Shown here: piece by piece, positions 1 to 8,054 of the stretch | How positions within the stretch are numbered: position 1 is the first letter of the stretch | How the letters are laid out: each line of letters opens with the position of its first letter | Assembly (NCBI RefSeq): GCF_900184895.1 | Contig: NZ_FXZK01000001.1 | Span: 62,001-126,000, forward strand | From: Flavimaricola marinus | Lineage (GTDB): Bacteria; Pseudomonadota; Alphaproteobacteria; Rhodobacterales; Rhodobacteraceae | Length of the DNA: 64,000 bases | Reading direction: 5' to 3' | Position numbers and translations under genes: made by a program | Notes under the pieces: model-generated | Database searches by the model: none | Seen by the model: the letters and a program-made list of their open reading frames with translations, nothing else | What the model was told of the DNA's origin: nothing

Positions 1-771
1 GAACGCTGGGGCTTTGATCTGCCCGCCGTGATCAGCGACGTCGAAGACGGTCAGGACTGCGTGATCGTCGACACCAACAACCCGGCCGAACTGCCCGCCA
101 ACATCAATGGCGCCAACGTCACCGCGATCATCGACCACCACAAGCTGGTCGGCGGCCTCGAGACCAAAGGCCCGATCGACATCACGATACGCCCTCTCGC
201 CTGCACCGCGACGATCATGCACGATCTGATGGGCGATGACCTTGCCAAAGCCCCCGAAGGCATCAGGGGCCTGATGCTGTCGTGCATCCTGTCCGACACG
301 CTGGAATTCCGTTCGCCCACCACCACCGATCACGACCGTGCCGTCGCAGAAGCTCTCGCCGCCGATCTCGGGGTGTCGATCGCGGACTACTCCGCCGAAA
401 TGTTCGCCGCCAAGTCCGACGTGTCGTCCTTCTCCGAAGCCGAGCTGATCCGCATGGACAGCAAGGAGTTCACGGTCGACGGCACCGGACTGCGCGTCTC
501 GGTTCTGGAAACCACCTCGCCTGCCGCGGTTCTGTCGCGCAAGGATGCGCTGATGGCCGCCATGCCCGGCGTGGCAAAGGAAGACGGCGCTGACGAAGTC
601 ATGCTCTTCGTCGTCGATATCCTGAACGAAGAAGCCACCCTGCTCGTCCCCAACGACCGGGTGAAAGCGATTGCAGAGGCATCCTTTGACTGCACCGTTT
701 CCGGCGACACGGTCGTGCTGCCCGGCATCATGAGCCGCAAGAAGCAGATCATCCCGAACCTCAAAGCCTGA
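1..771 (+). CDS. ppaC: Manganese-dependent inorganic pyrophosphatase, 5'-truncated by window edge
   Basis: Hydrolyses pyrophosphate to two phosphates in the cytoplasm, pulling biosynthetic reactions forward. The frame is open from base 1, so the N-terminus with the first DHH-family motifs lies outside the window; 256 residues remain. Visible are the metal-binding IIDHHK signature (about residues 43-48 of the fragment) and a C-terminal DHHA2 domain ending in the SRKKQIIP substrate-phosphate motif. These mark family II (Mn/Co) pyrophosphatase rather than the hexameric Mg enzyme. A strong hairpin follows the stop. The family assignment is secure; the true start cannot be seen. Confidence 0.93.
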   Translation, partial: ERWGFDLPAVISDVEDGQDCVIVDTNNPAELPANINGANVTAIIDHHKLVGGLETKGPIDITIRPLACTATIMHDLMGDDLAKAPEGIRGLMLSCILSDTLEFRSPTTTDHDRAVAEALAADLGVSIADYSAEMFAAKSDVSSFSEAELIRMDSKEFTVDGTGLRVSVLETTSPAAVLSRKDALMAAMPGVAKEDGADEVMLFVVDILNEEATLLVPNDRVKAIAEASFDCTVSGDTVVLPGIMSRKKQIIPNLKA

Positions 772-776
772 GTTCC

Positions 777-810
777 TTGCGGCGGCGTCGGTAAAACGAC
801 ACCGCCGCAA
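777..810 (+). terminator. Hairpin after ppaC
   Basis: A 14-base stem (777-790 with 797-810, one mismatch) with a 6-base loop begins 6 bases after the ppaC stop. No T-run follows, so it may be a weak or Rho-assisted terminator, or an RNA-stabilising 3' end. Confidence 0.5.
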
Positions 811-858
811 TACCGACGGCAGACCGACGTATTATCCAAACCATTTCAAGGGCCGAAC

Positions 859-1731
859 ATGACCGAGATCATCACCCAATTTTCCGACATCTCGGCCAAT
901 TACGATGCCGCTTTCGTCGACCTCTGGGGCTGTATGCACAACGGCGTGACAGCCTTTCCCGCGGCCGTCGCGGCGATGCAGGCCTTTCGCGCAAGTGGCG
1001 GAAAAGTCGTGCTTTTGACCAACGCCCCGCGCCCGCGCGGCCCCGTTGCCGCCCAGATCAAGGGGCTCGGCATCCCCGACGACGCATGGGACGTGATCGC
1101 CACCTCCGGCGATTCCGCACGCGCCGCGATGTTTCGCGGCGTGGTCGGCAAGAAGGTCTGGTTCATTGGCGAAGACCACGATCAAGCCTTTTTCGAACCG
1201 CTCCAACTCGTTGATAATCCAATTGAAATCACCCAAGTGCCGCTGGAAGAGGCCGAAGGCATCGTCTGCTGTGGCCCCGACGATCCCCATGCGGATCCAA
1301 GCGTCTACCGACCGCAATTCCTCTATGCCAAGCAGAAGGGGCTGAAGTTGCTCTGCGCCAATCCCGACATCGTCGTGGATCGTGGCGAAAGCCGGGAATA
1401 CTGCGCCGGTGCCCTGGCCGCGCTCTATACGGAAATGGGTGGCGAAAGCCTCTATTTCGGCAAGCCACACCCGCCGATCTACGACCTCGCGCGCCGGCGC
1501 CTCGATGCACTGGGCGTGTCGCCCAACAACGCCCGGATCATAGCGATCGGCGACGGTATCCGGACAGATGTGCTTGGCGCGAGTGGCGAAGACATGGATT
1601 GCCTCTTTATCACGGGGGGCCTCGCGGCTGTGGAAACCAAGACGACGACGCAACCCGATCCCGCCGCATTGCAGACCTATCTAGAGGCAGAAATGCTCAC
1701 GCCGACTTTCGCCATAGGCTATCTGCGCTAG
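859..1731 (+). CDS. HAD-superfamily class IIA phosphatase (TIGR01459-like)
   Basis: A 290-residue cytoplasmic HAD-type hydrolase. The nucleophile motif is FVDLWGCMHNG (Asp21), the variant typical of the TIGR01459 subgroup, in which Trp replaces the second Asp of the usual DxD. Motif II is LLTNAPRPR, the motif III lysine is in GKPHPPIYD, and motif IV is IAIGDGIRTDVLGA, binding Mg. This NagD/phosphoglycolate-phosphatase-like fold removes phosphate from small metabolites, but the substrate of this subgroup is not established. The missing DxD aspartate raises the question whether it is a phosphatase at all. It stands alone between ppaC and a MaoC hydratase, with ATG at 859 after a short AAGGGCCGAAC leader. 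Confidence 0.85.
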   Translation: MTEIITQFSDISANYDAAFVDLWGCMHNGVTAFPAAVAAMQAFRASGGKVVLLTNAPRPRGPVAAQIKGLGIPDDAWDVIATSGDSARAAMFRGVVGKKVWFIGEDHDQAFFEPLQLVDNPIEITQVPLEEAEGIVCCGPDDPHADPSVYRPQFLYAKQKGLKLLCANPDIVVDRGESREYCAGALAALYTEMGGESLYFGKPHPPIYDLARRRLDALGVSPNNARIIAIGDGIRTDVLGASGEDMDCLFITGGLAAVETKTTTQPDPAALQTYLEAEMLTPTFAIGYLR

Positions 1732-1820
1732 CCAAAATCCTTGACTTCGCGCGACGGCAGGGTAATTAAGTTTCAAAACCGATCCACGGATCGATCATTT
1801 GTTACCCACCGGAGTCAAAA

Positions 1821-2276
1821 ATGCTGGATGATCACACCCACAACCTGCCGAGAGGGACCATCTGCATCGAAGATATCGAAATCGGTATGCTCCGGTCCCT
1901 GACCAAAGAGATCACCCATCACGATATCGAACTGTTTGCCGAAGTGACAACAGACCGCAATCCTGTCCATCTGGACGAAAGCTACGCTCAGGACACGATT
2001 TTCGGCGGACGGATCGCGCATGGAATGCTGACTGCGGGCCTCGTCTCTGCGGTGATCGGCGAGCAGCTGCCCGGACACGGCACCGTCTATCTGGGGCAAA
2101 GCCTCAAGTTTCTGGCCCCTGTCAGACCCGGCGACGTGGTGACCGCCGAAGTCGAGGTCACCGAGATCGACCACTCGAAACGTCGCGTCATCATGCAGAC
2201 CCGATGCCTTGTCGACGGCAAGAAGGTTTTGACCGGCGAGGCGACTGTTTTGGCCCCGTCGCGCAAATTCGACTAG
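1821..2276 (+). CDS. MaoC-family (R)-specific enoyl-CoA hydratase (PhaJ-like)
   Basis: A 151-residue single hot-dog-fold protein. The catalytic hydratase-2 signature DRNPVH (Asp45, His50) is intact and is followed by the FGGRIAHGML stretch that forms the acyl-CoA pocket. Such enzymes hydrate trans-2-enoyl-CoA to (R)-3-hydroxyacyl-CoA, often feeding polyhydroxyalkanoate synthesis or acyl-chain metabolism. No PHA genes are nearby, so the physiological substrate is open. A CCGGAG ribosome-binding site lies 6-7 bases before ATG 1821. It precedes ribF by 54 bases on the same strand. Confidence 0.88.
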   Translation: MLDDHTHNLPRGTICIEDIEIGMLRSLTKEITHHDIELFAEVTTDRNPVHLDESYAQDTIFGGRIAHGMLTAGLVSAVIGEQLPGHGTVYLGQSLKFLAPVRPGDVVTAEVEVTEIDHSKRRVIMQTRCLVDGKKVLTGEATVLAPSRKFD

Positions 2277-2330
2277 ACCCGATCCGCGCAGAGCGCTTGC
2301 GCAGCGGAACCGGCCACGCTACGCACCGAT

Positions 2331-3278
2331 ATGCGCATCATCCGAGACTCTCTGTTCATAGATCCCTCCGACCGCGGCGCGGTCGCAGCCATCGGCAATT
2401 TCGACGGGGTTCATCTGGGCCATCAGGTCGTTCTGGACGTTGCCCGCTCCACGGCGAAGTCCCTTGATGCGCCGTTCGGCGTCATGACATTCGAACCACA
2501 TCCGCGCCAGTTCTTTGCGCCCCAATCGCCCGCCTTTCGCCTGATGAACGCCGAGGCGCGGGCGCACCGGCTTGAAAAGCTCCAAGTTGAAAAACTGTAT
2601 GAGATGCCGTTCAATGCAGCGCTTTCAGCGCTTTCTGCGCAGGAATTTGCAAGCCAGATCATTGCAGAGCGCCTTGGCTTGCGCCACGTCGTCGTCGGCG
2701 CGGATTTCTGTTTCGGCAAAGGGCGGCTGGGCACGGCGGATGATCTGATCGCACTGGGCGAGAAGCTGGGCTTTGGCGTGACCGTTGTGCCGATGCTCGA
2801 TCTTGGGGCTGGCGAAGTGTCGAGCACCGCCATTCGGCAGGCCTTGGAAGACGGCCGTCCACGAGATGCAGCGGCGATGCTGGGCCATTGGCACCGCATC
2901 GACGGAACCGTCATCAGGGGCGACCAACGGGGGCGCGACCTCGGGTTTCCCACCGCCAATATGTCGATCAGTGGCCTGCACCCACCCAAGTTCGGGGTCT
3001 ACGCCGTCACCGTCGACGTTTTGGATGGTCCCCATGCCGGTCACTACGGAGGCGCCGCATCGATCGGTGTCCGACCGACCTTCGGCGAGAATACTGCCAA
3101 CTGCGAGACGTTTCTGTTTGATTTCAAAGGCGATCTCTATGGGGCGTCGATGTCCGTCGCCCTTGTCGATTTCCTGAGACCAGAGCTCAAGTTCGAAGGC
3201 ATCGATGCATTGATCGTGCAGATGGATGCCGATTGCGCCCAGGCACGCGACATTCTGGCCGCCCTGCCCCATGGCTGA
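2331..3278 (+). CDS. ribF: Bifunctional riboflavin kinase / FAD synthetase
   Basis: Converts riboflavin to FMN (C-terminal kinase) and FMN to FAD (N-terminal adenylyltransferase) in the cytoplasm. At 315 residues it has the normal bacterial RibF length. The nucleotidyl-transferase signature IGNFDGVHLGHQ is at residues 21-32, with a second adenylyltransferase motif STAIRQAL near residue 165. The kinase PTAN motif (GFPTANM) is near residue 207 and is followed by the flavokinase beta-barrel. The stop overlaps the start of the YcgN-like gene by 8 bases, so the two are probably translationally coupled. Confidence 0.96.
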   Translation: MRIIRDSLFIDPSDRGAVAAIGNFDGVHLGHQVVLDVARSTAKSLDAPFGVMTFEPHPRQFFAPQSPAFRLMNAEARAHRLEKLQVEKLYEMPFNAALSALSAQEFASQIIAERLGLRHVVVGADFCFGKGRLGTADDLIALGEKLGFGVTVVPMLDLGAGEVSSTAIRQALEDGRPRDAAAMLGHWHRIDGTVIRGDQRGRDLGFPTANMSISGLHPPKFGVYAVTVDVLDGPHAGHYGGAASIGVRPTFGENTANCETFLFDFKGDLYGASMSVALVDFLRPELKFEGIDALIVQMDADCAQARDILAALPHG

Positions 3279-3726
3279 CGACATGCGGCACCGGTTCTGG
3301 GAAACGGTCCAGATGAATGCAATGACGCGCTCCGAATGGGAGGCGCTTTGCGATGGATGCGGCAAGTGCTGCCTCAACAAGCTCGAGGACGAAGACACGG
3401 GCGAGGTCGAGCTGACCCGCGTCGCCTGCCGATTGCTCGACGACAGCACCTGTCTGTGCAGTCATTATCAGACCCGTCATGACTATGTGCCCGAATGCAT
3501 CGTCCTTTCGCCGAAAACCATCGAGAAGAACCTCTACTGGCTGCCACAGACCTGCGCCTACCGTTTGATCCATCTGGGGCGAAAGCTTCCCGACTGGCAC
3601 CCGCTGATCACAGGTGACCCGACGAGCGTGCATCGGGCGGGCGTATCGGTGAAGGGACTGACCGTATCCGAACTCAGCGTCGACGACGACGACTGGGAAG
3701 ACCATATCATCGAGGAGCCACTCTAG
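3271..3726 (+). CDS. YcgN/YkgJ-like cysteine-cluster protein (UPF0260)
   Basis: A 151-residue protein with the family cysteine pattern CDGCGKCC near the N-terminus and further cysteines in CLC, ECI and TCAY contexts, suggesting a bound metal or Fe-S cluster. Its biochemical role is unknown. I chose ATG 3271, inside the end of ribF, because homologues begin shortly before the RFWE/CDGCGKCC region. An in-frame ATG at 3226 would need a 53-base overlap. A threonine aldolase gene starts 3 bases after its stop, so ribF, this gene and the aldolase probably share a transcript. Confidence 0.87.
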   Translation: MADDMRHRFWETVQMNAMTRSEWEALCDGCGKCCLNKLEDEDTGEVELTRVACRLLDDSTCLCSHYQTRHDYVPECIVLSPKTIEKNLYWLPQTCAYRLIHLGRKLPDWHPLITGDPTSVHRAGVSVKGLTVSELSVDDDDWEDHIIEEPL

Positions 3727-3729
3727 CCC

Positions 3730-4779
3730 ATGTTTTTCGCCTCGGACAATGCTGGCCCTGCCCATCCCAAAGTGCTCGAAGCCCTCACCATTGCCAATAC
3801 CGGCTATGCTTCCGGCTACGGCGCCGACGCGATCATGGACGAGGTCCGTGACGGCATCCGCACCGTGTTCGAGGCGCCGCGGGCCGAAGCGTTTCTCGTG
3901 ACCACCGGGACGGCGGCCAACTCCTTGATTTTGGCGACGATGTCAAAACCTTGGCAGACTGTCTTCTGCAGCGACGTGGCCCATATCCACGAGGACGAAT
4001 GCAATGCGCCGGAGTTCTTTTCGGGCGGCTCAAAGCTGACCCTTGTTCCGTCCCCATCCGCGAAACTGACGCCGGACGCCCTTCGCTCGGCAATTCTCGG
4101 TGAAGAAAACCGCGGCGTCCACGGCCCGCAGCGCGGCCCCGTTTCGATCACGCAAGCGACAGAGAAAGGCACGATCTATTCTCTGGAGGAACTGACCGCT
4201 GTGACCGCCGTTGCAAAGGACTTCGGCCTCAAGACCCATCTGGACGGCGCCCGATTTGCAAATGCCCTGGTCCGTTTGGGCTGCACGCCTGCCGAGATGA
4301 CGTGGAAGGCCGGCATCGATGCCGTCAGCTTCGGTGGCACCAAGAACGGATTGCTCGGGGTCGAAGCCGTCGTGCTGTTTGATCCCGAAACGGCATGGGA
4401 ATTCGAACTGCGTCGCAAGCGCGGGGCGCATCTGTTGTCAAAGCACCGCTATCTGTCGGCCCAAATGCGGGCCTATCTGGCCGATGATCTATGGCTGGAT
4501 ATGGCTCGGATGGCCAATGCCCGCACCGATCGGCTGGTGGCCGGACTGCGCAACACCTCGGGCATCGAGTTCCTCTTTGAGCCTGAAGCCAACATCATTT
4601 TCTTCAGCGCCACCAGAGGCTTGCACCGCAAGCTCCATGATGGGGGCGCCGTCTACTACATCATGTCGGGAGAGCTTGACGGCGACGATCCCGAGGAGAT
4701 GCTGACCGGCAGGTTGGTCTGCGACTGGTCGATGACCGAGGACGGCGTGGATGAATTTCTGGCGCTTTTCGACCGCTAA
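3730..4779 (+). CDS. Low-specificity L-threonine aldolase (PLP, fold type I)
   Basis: Cleaves L-threonine or L-allo-threonine to glycine and acetaldehyde. The 349 residues begin with the FFASDNAGPAHP substrate-site signature. The PLP lysine is Lys205 in SFGGTKNG, and HLDGARFANA supplies the Asp/Arg that hold the cofactor. Length and motifs fit LtaE/GlyA-independent aldolases of alphaproteobacteria; a related beta-hydroxy amino acid could be the real substrate. The start lies 3 bases after the YcgN-like gene. Its stop overlaps the stop of the convergent hydrolase gene by 4 bases (CTAA). Confidence 0.9.
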   Translation: MFFASDNAGPAHPKVLEALTIANTGYASGYGADAIMDEVRDGIRTVFEAPRAEAFLVTTGTAANSLILATMSKPWQTVFCSDVAHIHEDECNAPEFFSGGSKLTLVPSPSAKLTPDALRSAILGEENRGVHGPQRGPVSITQATEKGTIYSLEELTAVTAVAKDFGLKTHLDGARFANALVRLGCTPAEMTWKAGIDAVSFGGTKNGLLGVEAVVLFDPETAWEFELRRKRGAHLLSKHRYLSAQMRAYLADDLWLDMARMANARTDRLVAGLRNTSGIEFLFEPEANIIFFSATRGLHRKLHDGGAVYYIMSGELDGDDPEEMLTGRLVCDWSMTEDGVDEFLALFDR

Positions 4780-5558
4780 CCGATCGCTGCGGCCACGGTT
4801 CCCGGATGGGTCACGGGGACCATGTGCCCGGCGCCTTCGATCACGACCTCCCTGCCATGTCGGAGCCGCGCCAGAATAGCCGCGTGCACCTCCCGCATGA
4901 TCGGCTCGCTCCGCTCGCCTCGGATCAGGGTCACCGGGCAGGACAGCTGCTCCAACCGACCGGGAGCAAAGACCGCGCCGGGATCCCCCTCGGCCCCGGG
5001 CAAACCTTTGGCAATCATGTGGATTCGATCGGTGAGATCGGCTTTGACGTAGTACGGAAGAACGTCCCACGCCCCTTCGCCCCACTGGGTGTGAAACACT
5101 TCGGCCGCACGACTACGGTCGCCACGGGCCATCGCGCCGACATAGGGCGCAAAGCGATCGAGATAGTCGGCATAGGCTTTGGTCAGCAAGATCGGCGTAA
5201 AACAGACCGGCTCGCACAGCGTGACCCGCGAGACCAGATCGGGCCGTTCGACCGCCAAGCGCAAGGCGACCGTTCCACCGAAGCTATGCCCGATCACATG
5301 GCTGTCGGGTTCGATCAACTCCGTTGCGATTCTGGTAGTAAGGTCTTGGAAATCCACGCCATCTTCAAGCGGATCGCTCAGCCCGTGACCCGGCATGTCG
5401 AACAGGGTCACCCGGTGGGTCTTGCCGATCAGCCGCGCCAATCGCGCAAGCGCCTGATGTCGCCCCAACGAGCAATGGATCACCAACGCCGGCGCATCGC
5501 CGTCGCCTGTTCGGCCGAGGCCAACCGAAACCCCGGCGACCGAGATCGTTTCACTCAC
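4776..5558 (-). CDS. Alpha/beta-fold hydrolase
   Basis: A 260-residue alpha/beta hydrolase with the nucleophile elbow GHSFGG (Ser92), an oxyanion-region HCSLGRH near residue 28, a FDMPGHGLSD loop, and a likely catalytic His in GAGHMVPVTHP near the C-terminus. The substrate is unknown; carboxylesterase or C-C hydrolase activity is possible. I chose the GTG start at 5558 because it overlaps the TGA of the upstream isomerase gene (GTGA). Longer in-frame extensions run antisense into that gene's reading frame and look non-coding. The pairing with a 2-hydroxychromene-carboxylate-isomerase-like protein hints at aromatic-compound or glutathione-linked chemistry, but that is only inference. Confidence 0.85.
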   Translation of the reverse strand: MSETISVAGVSVGLGRTGDGDAPALVIHCSLGRHQALARLARLIGKTHRVTLFDMPGHGLSDPLEDGVDFQDLTTRIATELIEPDSHVIGHSFGGTVALRLAVERPDLVSRVTLCEPVCFTPILLTKAYADYLDRFAPYVGAMARGDRSRAAEVFHTQWGEGAWDVLPYYVKADLTDRIHMIAKGLPGAEGDPGAVFAPGRLEQLSCPVTLIRGERSEPIMREVHAAILARLRHGREVVIEGAGHMVPVTHPGTVAAAIG

Positions 5559-6154
5559 AAGTTGCCGGCGAGATGCGCGTCCAGATCCTCGATCCGGTCC
5601 TGCCCCCAAAACCGCTGATCGGTGTCCGTGATGTAGAACGGCGTGCCAAAGACGCCGCGGGTGACGGCCTCTTCGAGGTTGTTGGCGTATGTCTCCGCCC
5701 CGGCCATCAGGCCCTTGTCGGCCAGATCGGGATCGAACCCAGTCTCCGAGAGGCATTCCCGGATCACAGCATCGTCGGCGATGTCCTTTTCCTCGGCCCA
5801 GACACACGCACAAATGCGGTGGACGAGTGCGCCGACGTCGCCGCCACCAGCCGACTGAGCGGCGATGATGGCATAGGCCGCGGGCGCGCCGTTCGTCGGC
5901 CAGAAGGCCGGTTTGAGATTGAATGTAAGACCTACCTTTTTCGACTGCCGAAGCAGTTCCTGAGCGCGATACTCATTCCGGCTGGGGTGCCGTTCGGCCG
6001 GTGGTGTTCCGCCTGTCCGTCCGAAGAGAGCCACAACATCAAGTGGTTTATAGGTCACGGTCGCGCCATATTTTGCGGCGACGGCCTCAAGACGCGTGCC
6101 CGCCAAATAGACGTAAGGCGACAACGTGGCACAGAAATAATCGATATGGGGCAA
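5555..6154 (-). CDS. 2-hydroxychromene-2-carboxylate isomerase family (DsbA/GST-kappa-like)
   Basis: A thioredoxin-fold protein of the HCCA isomerase/kappa-GST group. It starts with the HIDYFCATLSPYVYLAG strand, has the LKPAFWPTNGAPA loop, and ends with GVFGTPFYI (cis-Pro motif) and FWGQDRIEDL. The classical reaction is glutathione-dependent isomerisation in naphthalene breakdown; in most alphaproteobacteria the substrate is unknown. I favour the TTG start at 6154 (199 aa): GAGGA lies 7 bases upstream, homologues begin at the HIDYF strand, and a TTGACA/TACCCT promoter would place the transcript start downstream of the alternative ATG at 6202 (215 aa). Translationally coupled to the downstream hydrolase. 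Confidence 0.84.
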   Translation of the reverse strand: MPHIDYFCATLSPYVYLAGTRLEAVAAKYGATVTYKPLDVVALFGRTGGTPPAERHPSRNEYRAQELLRQSKKVGLTFNLKPAFWPTNGAPAAYAIIAAQSAGGGDVGALVHRICACVWAEEKDIADDAVIRECLSETGFDPDLADKGLMAGAETYANNLEEAVTRGVFGTPFYITDTDQRFWGQDRIEDLDAHLAGNL

Positions 6155-6191
6155 TTTGGCATCCTCTGTCTGCGCCTGAATTCTTTGCCTT

Positions 6192-6219
6192 AGGGTAGGC
6201 ATGTGCTAGGCGGTGTCAA
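6192..6219 (-). promoter_or_regulatory. Candidate sigma-70 promoter for the isomerase/hydrolase pair
   Basis: On the reverse strand there is a perfect TTGACA (6219-6214), a 16-base spacer and TACCCT (6197-6192). Predicted initiation near 6185 falls between the two possible start codons. The -10 match is only partial. Confidence 0.4.
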
Positions 6220-6274
6220 CGTCATGATTCCGTCGCACATTGCCCTGCGCTGCTGCTCCTCAAAGGACCCCACC

Positions 6275-7294
6275 ATGCCCAATCTGACTGAACCCAAGTT
6301 GATCTCTGGTAATGCCAATAGGACCTTGGCGAAAGCAGTTGCGCGGCGGATGTCGATGCATCGCGGAATGAGCGTCGGGCTGGTCGATGCGCGGGTCGAA
6401 CGGTTCAACGATCAGGAGATCTTCGTCGAGGTTTTCGAGAATGTGCGCGGCGAGGATATGTTCATCATCCAGCCGACCTCGAATCCGGCCAACGACAACC
6501 TGATGGAACTGCTGATCATCTCCGACGCCTTGCGCCGGTCTTCGGCGGCGCGCATCACGGCCGTCATCCCGTATTTCGGCTATGCCCGGCAGGATCGCCG
6601 GACCAAGGCCCGCACGCCGATCACCGCCAAGCTGGTCGCGAACATGATCGCCGAGGCCGGCATCGAGCGCATTCTGACGATGGATTTGCACGCCGCTCAG
6701 ATCCAGGGGTTCTTCGACATCCCGGTCGACAACCTCTATGCCTCTCCCATCTTCTCCCTTGATATCATGCACAATTTCCGGTCCCAGATGGACAACCTGA
6801 TGATCGTGTCGCCCGACGTCGGTGGGGTGGCGCGGGCGCGGGAGCTGGCGCAGCGGATCGGGGCGCCTTTGGCGATCGTGGACAAGCGCCGTGAGAAGCC
6901 CGGTGAGATCGCGGAGATGACGGTGATCGGGGACGTGACCGGCAAGACCTGCATCATCGTCGACGACATCTGCGACACGGCGGGCACCTTGTGCAAGGCC
7001 GCAGAGGTCCTGATCGGAGCGGGCGCGACCGAGGTGCACAGCTATATCACGCACGGCGTTCTGTCTGGCCCGGCCGTGGGTCGCATCCAGAATTCCGTTA
7101 TGAAATCGCTGGTTATCACCGACAGCATCGAGGCGACCGACGCCGTCAAGGCGACCTCGAACATCCGCATCGTGCCCACCGCACCGATGTTTGCGCAGGC
7201 GATTCTGAACATCTGGAACGGCACGAGCGTGTCGTCCCTGTTCGATCATGAGACGCTGACCCCGATCTACGAAGGCATGTATTCCGCGGCCTGA
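6275..7294 (+). CDS. prs: Ribose-phosphate pyrophosphokinase (PRPP synthetase)
   Basis: Makes PRPP from ribose 5-phosphate and ATP, supplying purine, pyrimidine, histidine and NAD synthesis. The 339 residues include the ATP-site [10 protein letters not shown] region, the [10 protein letters not shown] flexible loop, the divalent-metal motif [12 protein letters not shown], and the PRPP-binding loop [12 protein letters not shown] placed the start at ATG 6275, preceded by AAAGGA 8 bases upstream. An upstream GTG-initiated frame (6203) would add a tail absent from the family. Divergent from the isomerase gene. Confidence 0.96.
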   Translation: MPNLTEPKLISGNANRTLAKAVARRMSMHRGMSVGLVDARVERFNDQEIFVEVFENVRGEDMFIIQPTSNPANDNLMELLIISDALRRSSAARITAVIPYFGYARQDRRTKARTPITAKLVANMIAEAGIERILTMDLHAAQIQGFFDIPVDNLYASPIFSLDIMHNFRSQMDNLMIVSPDVGGVARARELAQRIGAPLAIVDKRREKPGEIAEMTVIGDVTGKTCIIVDDICDTAGTLCKAAEVLIGAGATEVHSYITHGVLSGPAVGRIQNSVMKSLVITDSIEATDAVKATSNIRIVPTAPMFAQAILNIWNGTSVSSLFDHETLTPIYEGMYSAA

Positions 7295-7337
7295 CGGGCC
7301 TGCGACTCATCGGGTTAACGGGCTAAAATCGGCTGCG

Positions 7338-7372
7338 GTAACCCGTCGGTCCGACGTCGGTATCCCGTCGGT
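7338..7372. repeat. Short direct repeat, 22-bp period
   Basis: GTAaCCCGTCGGT at 7338-7350 and GTAtCCCGTCGGT at 7360-7372 (12 of 13 identical), in the gap between prs and the convergent lectin gene. A chance low-copy repeat cannot be excluded. Confidence 0.45.
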
Positions 7373-7447
7373 GTCATTTGCGGCAATCGGGGTGTTACCG
7401 CACCGCTCTGTCACACCGGCCACCGCGCAACGGAACCGAAGGGAATT

Positions 7448-7798
7448 TCAATACAGTTCCCAGTCGTCCTCGTCGGTGACCGCGCCGATCGCCATCCATC
7501 CGACGCGGACCCGCGCCACCTGTGTATCGGCCCAGGTCCGAAACAGGATGGCGAAGCCCTTCTCCGTGATGTCCTGAGCCTGAACCTCCATCCGGGCGTT
7601 CGCGCTGTTGGATACATCCCACATCGAGAACCCGACATGCACCATGGGCGTTTCGCGGAACGACTCTGAAAATTCGACATAGACACGGGTCTGGCGCTGG
7701 CCGCTGCCAGTCCACATTTCGCCGTCTCGTTCGAAATCCGAAAACAACACCGTGTCGCCATTTTCAATACCGATGGCGTGCCTGCTAATTCTTCTCAT
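7448..7798 (-). CDS. H-type lectin domain protein
   Basis: A 116-residue single-domain protein resembling the H-type lectin fold (snail agglutinin/discoidin type, known for GalNAc binding in eukaryotes). Family features visible are the FSDFERDGEMWTGSG opening, the RVYVEFSESF strand, TPMVHVGFSMWDV and the closing RVRVGWMAIG strand. No signal peptide is evident, so a cytoplasmic or non-classically exported role is possible. I chose ATG 7798 because residues before it lack similarity and run into low-quality coding sequence; the ribosome-binding site is poor. It stands alone, convergent with prs. Its function in bacteria is essentially uncharacterised. Confidence 0.75.
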   Translation of the reverse strand: MRRISRHAIGIENGDTVLFSDFERDGEMWTGSGQRQTRVYVEFSESFRETPMVHVGFSMWDVSNSANARMEVQAQDITEKGFAILFRTWADTQVARVRVGWMAIGAVTDEDDWELY

Positions 7799-8054
7799 CT
7801 GAATGTCCGTCACATTTGCCGCCACTCTATTCGCATTAGAATCTGGCAGCAATTGGGAGCGACACCCGCCAGAGGCGATTGAACCCCGGCCTCGCAACCA
7901 GCGCCAGAGTGCGGCCGATCCCGGCGTCAAACTGCCGAGCCCGAGCGGCCGAGCGTTTGCCTTGTTCCGTGCATTGATCTAATGCTACTTTTTCTTTGAA
8001 GGTGCTGATCCCGGCCAGGGACGCCGATCTATGGTTTGAGACCCGGAGCGTTGA

